From Chloroflexota bacterium (lineage in GTDB: Bacteria > Chloroflexota > Anaerolineae > 4572-78 > J111): 5,774 nucleotides of DNA. The notes under the pieces were generated by a model. It worked only from the letters and a program-made list of their open reading frames with translations. It ran no database searches and had not been told where the DNA came from. Both the position numbers and the translations under genes were made by a program. Positions within the stretch are counted from its first letter, which is position 1. Each line of letters starts with the position of its first letter. The stretch is from the NCBI GenBank assembly GCA_003694775.1, contig RFJV01000241.1:1-5774 (forward strand). Reading direction: 5' to 3'. Below are positions 1-5,195 of this stretch, piece after piece.

Positions 1-189
1 CCCTACCGGTATCTCATCTACCTCAACCCGCTGACCTTCATCGTCAACCATTTCCGGCGGGTGGCTTTGTGGGGCCAACTGCCGGACTGGGGAGAGTTTG
101 TGGCGATTACCCTGCTGACCAGCCTGGTCTGTATGTTCGGCTATATCTGGTTTATGAAGAGCAAGAAGACGTTCGGGGATGTGGTGTGA
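1..189 (+). CDS. Polysaccharide-export ABC transporter permease, C-terminal end (partial)
   Basis: Frame 1 is open from the window edge to a TGA at 187-189 and gives 62 residues; the start lies outside the window. The peptide begins PYRYLIYLNPLTFIV, followed by an amphipathic stretch (NHFRRVALWGQLPDW), a hydrophobic helix of about 19 residues (FVAITLLTSLVCMFGYIWF) and a short basic tail ending KTFGDVV. This order (a YLNP..FIV..FR motif, the last transmembrane helix, then a K..F.DV end) is typical of ABC-2 permeases of the Wzm/KpsM/TagG type, which export undecaprenyl-linked O-antigen, capsule or teichoic acid across the inner membrane. The partner ATPase is not seen downstream and may lie upstream. 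It fits the following sugar-nucleotide and glycosyltransferase genes as the export step. The family call is fairly sure; the substrate is unknown. Confidence 0.85.
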   Translation, partial: PYRYLIYLNPLTFIVNHFRRVALWGQLPDWGEFVAITLLTSLVCMFGYIWFMKSKKTFGDVV

Positions 190-323
190 GTGAATACCCG
201 ACGTATTTACGAGTTTGGCCAGCAGTCGTTTCATTGCCAGAGAAGCAGGACTCAACATATGCGTACCGCAACCTGGAGACTGAAGAAACAATATGACCAA
301 ACCAAGTTGTAACTGATTTTGTC

Positions 324-329
324 AAAGGA
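324..329 (+). promoter_or_regulatory. Ribosome binding site that sets the cysH start
   Basis: AAAGGA lies 7 bases before the TTG at 337. The longer in-frame alternative, TTG at 319, has no purine-rich motif in front of it, and an in-frame stop (TAA, 310-312) lies just upstream. This favours translation from 337. Confidence 0.6.
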
Positions 330-336
330 TGTTGCC

Positions 337-1086
337 TTGTTTACAGAGGGTGAACTTGCCCAACTGAATCAGAAACTTGAGCGCCAACACCCTCGTGAAA
401 TCTTACGTTGGGCCGTGACGGAATTCTGGCCCGATGTCGCCGCCAGTTCGTCGTTTCAAACTCAGGGGGTGCCGTTGTTACATATGATTGCCCAAACAAC
501 GCCCGCGTTGCCAATCATCTTCCTGGATACGGGTTACCATTTCCCGGAAACGTTGTTATACCGAGACCAACTGGTGGCGCGGTGGAACCTGAATCTGCAG
601 GTCGTGCGAGCGACCTCGCCCAACAAACGCCGAGACGGCGGCCAACAAGTGCAGGATTTGTATCGCACCGACCCCGACCTCTGTTGCTATCTTAACAAAG
701 TTGAACCGATGCAGCGAGCCACAGCCCACCTCACGGCCTGGATCAGCGGCATCCGGCGCGACCAGTCGCCGGCGCGAGCCAACATCAAGATTGTGGAATT
801 GCGTGCATCCGGCCTGCTACGTATTCACCCTATGGCTACCTGGACACGCAAAGATATATGGCAATACATCCATGACCATAACCTGCCAGAGCACCCTTTA
901 TTGGCGCAGGGCTATTTGAGCATAGGGTGCGCGCCCTGCACTCGCCCCGTTTTTGACGGTGAGGACGAGCGGGCCGGACGTTGGAACGGCCACCAGAAAA
1001 CAGAGTGTGGTCTCCATACGTTGCTGCGCGACTCCAACGAACGCCAGCAACCTTACGTAACAGGAATAAGTAATGAACAACAATAA
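337..1086 (+). CDS. cysH: CysH-type adenylyl-sulfate (APS) reductase, [4Fe-4S] form
   Basis: Reduces adenylyl sulfate (or PAPS) to sulfite with thioredoxin or a similar donor, in the cytoplasm. The protein is 249 residues from the TTG at 337. Family motifs appear in order: SSSFQ (37-41), LDTGYHFPET (63-72), CC at 116-117 followed by KVEP, WISGIRRDQSPAR (from 135), CAPC (198-201), and ECGLH near the C-terminus with the catalytic Cys at 224. The paired CC...CxxC cysteines are the known mark of reductases that bind a [4Fe-4S] cluster and mostly prefer APS; cluster-free PAPS reductases lack them. Length is normal for the family. Its stop lies 14 bases inside the next gene, a sugar epimerase, so the two are probably translationally coupled. 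No other sulfate-assimilation gene (sulfurylase, APS kinase, sulfite reductase) is in view. I infer that it supplies sulfite to the sulfoquinovose synthase downstream, but general sulfur assimilation remains possible. Confidence 0.92.
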   Translation: MFTEGELAQLNQKLERQHPREILRWAVTEFWPDVAASSSFQTQGVPLLHMIAQTTPALPIIFLDTGYHFPETLLYRDQLVARWNLNLQVVRATSPNKRRDGGQQVQDLYRTDPDLCCYLNKVEPMQRATAHLTAWISGIRRDQSPARANIKIVELRASGLLRIHPMATWTRKDIWQYIHDHNLPEHPLLAQGYLSIGCAPCTRPVFDGEDERAGRWNGHQKTECGLHTLLRDSNERQQPYVTGISNEQQ

Positions 1087-2095
1087 CCAACATACTACGA
1101 CATCATCCACGAACGCTGACCGGTCAAAGGTAATTCTGGTAACAGGCGGATTGGGTTACCTGGGCTCGCAACTCATCCGTGACCTGGCCACGGCCGAGGT
1201 TGCCCTCATCATTCGCATTCTGGACAATATGCAGGGCAAGCATTATCCGGCCCTGATGGGACTCCCCACGAACGTACATTACCAATTCGTTGAAGGCGAT
1301 ATTTTGGACCCCGCCGCAACACGTATGGCCTTGACCGGGGTGGAGACGGTCATCCATCTGGCGGCCATTGTCCGCACGCCGATGAGTTTTGAGCAACCGC
1401 AGTGGGTAGAACAGGTCAATCATTGGGGCACCAGCCACCTGCTGGAGGCTTGCCTGGAAATGAGTGTATCGCGATTTATTTACACCAGTTCGACAGCGGT
1501 TTACGGGCCGGGCGGCCCCTTTGCGGAAGCGGCTCCGTGCCGCCCACAAGGGGCTTATGCCCAATCCAAACGACGCGCCGAAGTGGCCGTGCAGACCGCC
1601 CAGCAGAGAGGATTGCAAACCACTATCCTGAGACTGGGTACGCTGTTTGGCCTGGCCCCAGTAACCCGCTTTGAAGCCGTAGCTAATCGCTTTGCCTATT
1701 ATGCCGGTGTGGGACGTCCGTTAACGGTATACGGTAGTGGTCAGCAACGCCGTGCGTTGGTACACGTGCGCGATGCCAGCCAGGCAGTGTTATTTTGCCT
1801 GACCCATCCGGCAGACACCATCGGCCAGCTATTCAACGCGACCGCTGTAAACGCGTCCGTTCTGGAGCTGGTGACAACGATACAGGCCTTGAAACCGAAC
1901 GTAGAGGTTCACTATACGGAACAGGACATCCGTACCCATTCATCATTTGAGGCCAACAGCACTGCACTGCGTAGCCTGGGATGGCAGCCGAGGCACTCAC
2001 TAGAGACAGGATTGGGCAAACTGCTTAACCAGTTCCGCGGCTTTACCAGCATCCACAAATCTGGTCTGGCGTTTGAGGAATACGCAGGCCTATGA
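1073..2095 (+). CDS. NAD-dependent epimerase/dehydratase (extended SDR)
   Basis: A 340-residue sugar-nucleotide enzyme of the extended short-chain dehydrogenase family; the exact substrate cannot be read from sequence. The dinucleotide-binding motif TGGLGYLGS is at residues 24-32, after a low-complexity Asn/Thr/Ser-rich tail of about 18 residues. Next come EGDILD, VIHLAAIV, TSSTAVYG (from 138) and the catalytic YAQSK (Tyr162, Lys166), then an LRLGTLFG segment and a substrate domain containing LTVYGSGQQRRALVHVRD. These match UDP-glucose 4-epimerase-like and dTDP-glucose dehydratase-like enzymes. The start is supported by AGGA (1062-1065), 7 bases before the ATG. The gene overlaps the reductase by 14 bases and the next glycosyltransferase by 4 (ATGA), so all three are likely one translational unit. 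It probably makes a sugar donor for the glycan built by this locus. The family is sure; the reaction is not. Confidence 0.88.
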   Translation: MNNNNQHTTTSSTNADRSKVILVTGGLGYLGSQLIRDLATAEVALIIRILDNMQGKHYPALMGLPTNVHYQFVEGDILDPAATRMALTGVETVIHLAAIVRTPMSFEQPQWVEQVNHWGTSHLLEACLEMSVSRFIYTSSTAVYGPGGPFAEAAPCRPQGAYAQSKRRAEVAVQTAQQRGLQTTILRLGTLFGLAPVTRFEAVANRFAYYAGVGRPLTVYGSGQQRRALVHVRDASQAVLFCLTHPADTIGQLFNATAVNASVLELVTTIQALKPNVEVHYTEQDIRTHSSFEANSTALRSLGWQPRHSLETGLGKLLNQFRGFTSIHKSGLAFEEYAGL

Positions 2096-2715
2096 ACGGC
2101 GTGACCGCGATTATTCCAGCCTTCAATGAGGCCGGGCGTATCGGCCGCACGGTGCGGGCCGTGGCCGCATATGTCGATGAGGTTCTGGTCATTGATGATG
2201 GCAGTCAGGACGATACTGCAACTCAGGCTGAAGTGGCCGGAGCGCGAGTACTGCGGCAGACAACCAATCAGGGTTACATATCTGCCATCAAGCGTGGCTT
2301 TCAAGAAGCACAGGGCAGTATTGTTGTTACCATCGATGCCGATGGTGAATTTCCTGCCGAGAAAATCCCCGAACTTATCCAACCTATACTCGAAGGGCGG
2401 GCTGATATGGTCCAGGGACATCGACAGTTTACGCCGCGTCCATCAGAGAAATTCTTGACTGCTCTGGCCAACCTGAAAGCACCAGTCGGAGATTCCGGCA
2501 CCGGATTCCGGGCACTACGTACTGACCTGGCCCAAAAGCTGGAATTGAACGGGGCCTGCATCTGCGGTATTTTTTCTCTGGAGGTGCTTGCCAGAGAGGG
2601 TAAGATTCTGGAAATTCCAATAGAATTAAACCATATTAACAAGCCTCGTCGTATTGCCTGGTACCATATCCGGCAACTTTTCTATCTGTTGCCCTGGTTA
2701 TTCCGACGATATTAG
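2092..2715 (+). CDS. Family 2 glycosyltransferase, DPM1-like, soluble
   Basis: A 207-residue GT-A fold glycosyltransferase. Motifs: IIPAFNE at residues 7-13 and VIDDGSQDDT at 33-42 (nucleotide binding), an NQGYISAIKRGF segment near 59-70, the metal-binding DADGEF at 82-87, and GDSGTGFRAL from 133. This pattern is closest to dolichyl- or polyprenyl-phosphate sugar transferases and related bacterial GT2 enzymes, which move a sugar from a nucleotide donor to a lipid phosphate or growing glycan at the inner face of the membrane. No convincing transmembrane helix is visible, although the C-terminal end (HIRQLFYLLPWLFRRY) is hydrophobic and basic and might touch the membrane. The ATG overlaps the stop of the epimerase (ATGA), with GAGGAA about 11 bases upstream, which points to coupling. 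A hairpin follows its stop, suggesting this is the last gene of the first unit. The donor and acceptor sugars are unknown. Confidence 0.88.
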   Translation: MNGVTAIIPAFNEAGRIGRTVRAVAAYVDEVLVIDDGSQDDTATQAEVAGARVLRQTTNQGYISAIKRGFQEAQGSIVVTIDADGEFPAEKIPELIQPILEGRADMVQGHRQFTPRPSEKFLTALANLKAPVGDSGTGFRALRTDLAQKLELNGACICGIFSLEVLAREGKILEIPIELNHINKPRRIAWYHIRQLFYLLPWLFRRY

Positions 2716-2722
2716 ATATTAG

Positions 2723-2753
2723 TCAGCCCCCCTGAACTTGAGTTCGGGGCTGA
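2723..2753 (+). terminator. Hairpin behind the glycosyltransferase stop, possible terminator
   Basis: TCAGCCCC (2723-2730) pairs perfectly with GGGGCTGA (2746-2753). Inside, GAAC (2734-2737) pairs with GTTC (2742-2745) around a TTGA loop, leaving a 3-base bulge. It starts 7 bases after the TAG at 2713-2715. No T-run follows, so it is not a classic intrinsic terminator. It could mark or protect the 3' end of the first transcript, or be the first element of the leader of the next gene. Confidence 0.4.
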
Positions 2754-2781
2754 TAGCCAAAGCCCGCTAAAGCACTATTTC

Positions 2782-2875
2782 GGCCAGAAACCGCACTTTT
2801 TAGGCGGCTTGAACTGGCTTCCTGTAGCAACCGGGGATTTCAATCCCTGGCTGAGACAGGACGTGAACGGTTACG
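2782..2875 (+). promoter_or_regulatory. Candidate structured leader: three abutting stem-loops before the dehydratase
   Basis: Three predicted hairpins follow one another without linker. The first (2782-2819) pairs GGCCAG with CTGGCT, one pair being G-T, and encloses an inner CCGC/GCGG stem. The second (2820-2861) pairs TCCTGT with ACAGGA, has a 5-by-5 internal loop, and closes with CCGGGGAT/ATCCCTGG (2831-2838/2843-2850) on a TTCA loop. The third (2862-2875) pairs CGTGA with TTACG on an ACGG loop and ends 9 bases before the Shine-Dalgarno. I do not recognise a known riboswitch family. It may be a leader RNA controlling the downstream genes, or an intergenic repeat. Pairings were found by eye; no energies were calculated. 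Confidence 0.4.
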
Positions 2876-2884
2876 AAACTTAGT

Positions 2885-2891
2885 GGAGGAG
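2885..2891 (+). promoter_or_regulatory. Strong ribosome binding site that sets the dehydratase start
   Basis: GGAGGAG sits 6 bases before the GTG at 2898. An in-frame GTG at 2883 overlaps this motif and has no comparable signal in front of it, so the start at 2898 is preferred. Confidence 0.7.
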
Positions 2892-2897
2892 AATAGA

Positions 2898-3941
2898 GTG
2901 TCAAATCAGCAAAAGCTTTCTCCCTGGCACAACCAGCGTGTCCTGATTACCGGAGTGTGCGGCAGTGTTGGTCAGGAACTGCTCCGCCAGGTGATTAATT
3001 ATGCTCCCGCTGAAATCATTGGCCTGGATAATAACGAGAGTGAGCTTTTCTTCCTGAACGAAGCCTACCGAGACACACCCAATGTTCACCTGTTTCTGGG
3101 GGATGTCCGGGACCGGGACAAGCTGTCTTGGGCGATGCGGGGTGTTGACATTGTGCTTCATACCGCGGCCTTCAAGCACGTGATTATCTGCGAGCAGTCC
3201 CCTGGTACAGCAATTCAAACCAACATTTTGGGCGTGCAGAACGTTATTGACGCGGCGTATCAAAACCGGGTTAAACGCGTCCTGTTCACCTCATCGGACA
3301 AGGCGGTAAACCCTACCAATGTGATGGGTACCTCCAAACTGATGGGGGAACGGCTGATGACTGCGGCCAATGCCCGGCGCCGGGGCGACGGCCCCATTTT
3401 TGCCTCAACTCGTTTTGGCAATGTACTTGGCTCCCGCGGTTCGGTCATTCCTCTCTTCAAAAAGCAAATCGCCAATGGTGGGCCGGTTACTCTGACCGAC
3501 CCCCGTATGACCCGCTTTATTATGACGCTTCAGCAGGCGGTACGTCTGGTGATGGATTCCACCTTCCTGGCCTGCGGTGGTGAAGTCTTTGTCACCAAAA
3601 TGCCGGTCGTCAAAATCGCTGACCTGGCCAGGGTAATGATTGATGTGCTGGCTCCCCGTTATGGATTTGCGCCTGAGCAGATTGAAATTAAAATAATCGG
3701 CGTCAAACCGGGCGAAAAAATGTATGAAGAGCTGTTAAATGAGGAAGAAATTCGGCGCACTATTGAACTGCCGGATTATTTTGTGGTTCTGCCCGCGTTT
3801 CAGTCAGTCTACGAACCGATTAAGTACCAGTATCCCAGCATGAATGAGGCTGGCGTGGCGCGTCCCTACAACTCTGCGGTAGAAACGCCAATATCTCAAG
3901 CTGAGCTAAAAGATTATTTGCTGACCCACCAATTGATTTAA
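2898..3941 (+). CDS. CapD/WbpM-type UDP-sugar 4,6-dehydratase, soluble form
   Basis: A 347-residue polysaccharide biosynthesis protein of the extended SDR fold. By family it converts a UDP-N-acetylhexosamine (typically UDP-GlcNAc) to a 4-keto-6-deoxy sugar, a first step toward rare amino sugars; the real substrate is inferred only. Visible motifs: the NAD(P) site TGVCGSVGQEL (18-28), DNNESE, GDVRD, HTAAFKHV, the active-site segment TSSDKAVNPTNVMGTSK (131-147), STRFGNVLGSRGSV, and GVKPGEKMYEEL (from 268). Met143 stands where most SDR enzymes have the catalytic Tyr (MxxxK, Lys147); this swap is known in the CapD/WbpM branch. The N-terminal membrane helices of full-length WbpM/CapD are absent, so this is a cytoplasmic catalytic core. 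GTG start, with GGAGGAG upstream. It is preceded by a structured gap and probably begins a second unit that continues into the sulfoquinovose synthase 63 bases downstream. Confidence 0.88.
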   Translation: MSNQQKLSPWHNQRVLITGVCGSVGQELLRQVINYAPAEIIGLDNNESELFFLNEAYRDTPNVHLFLGDVRDRDKLSWAMRGVDIVLHTAAFKHVIICEQSPGTAIQTNILGVQNVIDAAYQNRVKRVLFTSSDKAVNPTNVMGTSKLMGERLMTAANARRRGDGPIFASTRFGNVLGSRGSVIPLFKKQIANGGPVTLTDPRMTRFIMTLQQAVRLVMDSTFLACGGEVFVTKMPVVKIADLARVMIDVLAPRYGFAPEQIEIKIIGVKPGEKMYEELLNEEEIRRTIELPDYFVVLPAFQSVYEPIKYQYPSMNEAGVARPYNSAVETPISQAELKDYLLTHQLI

Positions 3942-3945
3942 ACTG

Positions 3946-3975
3946 TCACCCCTGGCCGGGCCAGATAAGGGGTGA
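3946..3975 (+). other. Nested hairpin between the dehydratase and sqdB
   Basis: TCACCCC (3946-3952) pairs perfectly with GGGGTGA (3969-3975). Inside, TGGC (3953-3956) pairs with GCCA (3960-3963) on a CGG loop, with GATAA left as a bulge. It begins 4 bases after the dehydratase stop and is followed by ACAAAAACTATTTT, which is not a clean T-run. It could be a weak terminator or attenuator, or an RNA processing or stability element that sets sqdB expression apart from the upstream gene. Confidence 0.45.
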
Positions 3976-3989
3976 ACAAAAACTATTTT

Positions 3990-3995
3990 GGGAGG
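3990..3995 (+). promoter_or_regulatory. Ribosome binding site that sets the sqdB start
   Basis: GGGAGG is 9 bases before the ATG at 4005. An in-frame GTG at 3972 would add 11 residues but lies inside the hairpin stem and has no such motif. The ATG also puts the Rossmann glycine motif at the very N-terminus, as expected for the family. Confidence 0.75.
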
Positions 3996-4004
3996 TTTAC
4001 TATT

Positions 4005-5153
4005 ATGCGTGTCCTTATTCTAGGCGGCGATGGCTATTTAGGCTGGCCTACAGCCATGTATTTTGCCGCCCGCGGGCATGAAGTCCGCACCATTGATAAC
4101 TATCTGCGCCGGACCCTGGCCCAACAGACCCAGTCTGAAGCGCTGATGCCCAATCCCAACCTGCCAGACCGGGCGGCGATTTTCCGGTCCGTATCCGACC
4201 TGGATATTACGGTAGATATTGGCGATGTAGCTGATTACCGCACCCTGTCCCGAATCTTCCAGGAATTCCAGCCCGAAGCCGTCATCCATTATGCAGAACA
4301 GCCTTCCGGCCCGTATTCAATGATTGGCTATGACGAAGCCCGGCTGACTCTCAACAACAACCTCAACACCACCTTCAACGTTATCTGGGCTGTGCTGGAA
4401 CACGCCCCCGATTGCCAGATTGTCAAAATCGGGACGATGGGAGAGTACGGCACCCCGAACATTGACATCGAAGAGGGCTGGCTGGAAGTAGAACATAAAG
4501 GCCGGAAACAGAAATTCCTGTATCCCCGCCAGGCCGGCAGTCTGTACCACACGACCAAAGTGCTGGATACCGACCTGCTCTGGTTTTACGTGCGTACCTT
4601 TGGCATCCGGGTGACCGACCTGATGCAGGGGCCGGTGTACGGTCTGTCCACCGAGGAGGCCGACCTGGATGAGCGGTTGCTACCCAATTTCCACTATGAC
4701 GACATCTTTGGCACAGTGGTCAACCGCTTTCTGGTGCAGGCCGTGGCCGGGGTTCCGCTGACCGTGTACGGCAAAGGCGGGCAGGTCCGGGGTTACCTGA
4801 ACCTGATAGACACCATGCAGTGCGTTTACCTGGCGGCCACCAAACCCGCCGGCAGAGGTGAACTGCGCATCCTCAACCAGTTTACCGAAACCTTCACCGT
4901 CAATGAACTGGCCGAAAAGGTCCGGGAGGCCGGAAAAGAAGTCGGGCTGGATGTGCAAGTTAAATCTATTGACAACCCGCGCAAGGAGCCGGAGGAACAT
5001 TACTACAACCCGGCCCATTCCGGCCTGCTGGAACTGGGACTACAGCCCCATTATATGACTACCGAGGTGCTGGTAGGGATGCTGGAAAAGGTGATGCGCT
5101 ACAAGGACCAGATTGATACCCGAAAGATTATGCCCCGGGTGCGGTGGAAGTGA
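4005..5153 (+). CDS. sqdB: UDP-sulfoquinovose synthase (SqdB/SQD1 family)
   Basis: Makes UDP-sulfoquinovose from UDP-glucose and sulfite using bound NAD, in the cytoplasm. The 382 residues match the family from end to end: GGDGYLGWPTA (7-17), an IDNYLRR segment, HYAEQPSGPYSMI (95-107), KIGTMGEYGTPNIDIEEG (142-159), YHTTK (181-185), TDLMQGPVYG, LTVYGKGGQVRGYLN, LNQFTETFTVNELA, EEHYYNPAH, LGLQPHY and the end IDTRKIMPRVRWK. Thr144, Tyr181 and Lys185 sit where plant SQD1 has its catalytic Thr, Tyr and Lys. One visible difference is Pro100 where I recall an Arg in the plant enzyme. SqdB normally feeds sulfolipid (SQDG) synthesis; in some archaea the same enzyme feeds protein glycans. Here it lies in a glycan export cluster about 3 kb from a sulfite-forming CysH, which suggests sulfoquinovose goes into a surface glycan (inference). 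The next gene, a glycosyltransferase, starts 42 bases downstream. Confidence 0.96.
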   Translation: MRVLILGGDGYLGWPTAMYFAARGHEVRTIDNYLRRTLAQQTQSEALMPNPNLPDRAAIFRSVSDLDITVDIGDVADYRTLSRIFQEFQPEAVIHYAEQPSGPYSMIGYDEARLTLNNNLNTTFNVIWAVLEHAPDCQIVKIGTMGEYGTPNIDIEEGWLEVEHKGRKQKFLYPRQAGSLYHTTKVLDTDLLWFYVRTFGIRVTDLMQGPVYGLSTEEADLDERLLPNFHYDDIFGTVVNRFLVQAVAGVPLTVYGKGGQVRGYLNLIDTMQCVYLAATKPAGRGELRILNQFTETFTVNELAEKVREAGKEVGLDVQVKSIDNPRKEPEEHYYNPAHSGLLELGLQPHYMTTEVLVGMLEKVMRYKDQIDTRKIMPRVRWK

Positions 5154-5174
5154 AATTGTAGTCCCCCGTAAAAA

Positions 5175-5186
5175 GGGAGGGAGGAG
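5175..5186 (+). promoter_or_regulatory. Purine-rich ribosome binding site behind a C-run
   Basis: GGGAGGGAGGAG contains several overlapping Shine-Dalgarno cores, the last (AGGAG) ending 9 bases before the ATG at 5196. A CCCCC run at 5163-5167 could pair with the first GGG and partly mask the site, but such pairing would be short and weak. Confidence 0.6.
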
Positions 5187-5195
5187 AGCACAGCC

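Noticed and set aside
234..261. Possible promoter TTGCCA - 16 bases - CATATG before cysH
   Set aside because: The -10 element matches only about half of the consensus; not strong enough to annotate.
69..296. 75-codon + strand frame overlapping the permease tail
   Set aside because: Out of frame with the clear permease end, no family motifs; a shadow frame.
190..312. 40-codon frame starting GTG right after the permease stop
   Set aside because: No recognisable domain, poor start context and low-complexity basic composition; more likely non-coding spacer than a gene.
1124..1618. Long minus-strand frame (164 codons) inside the epimerase gene
   Set aside because: Lies wholly antisense to a gene with strong SDR motifs and shows no domain of its own.
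1912..2421. Minus-strand frame of 169 codons across the epimerase/glycosyltransferase junction
   Set aside because: Antisense to two well-supported coupled genes; no recognisable motifs.
2836..2848. TTTCAATCCC resembling part of some CRISPR repeats
   Set aside because: Single occurrence, no repeat-spacer pattern; it is explained by the local hairpin.
2831..2880. TPP riboswitch-like CTGAGA near GTGAAC
   Set aside because: The other conserved TPP elements are not found in order, and the downstream gene is unrelated to thiamine.
2782..2880. Integron attC-like site suggested by palindromes with internal loops
   Set aside because: No proper core GTTRRRY/RYYYAAC pair at the ends and no gene-cassette structure around it.
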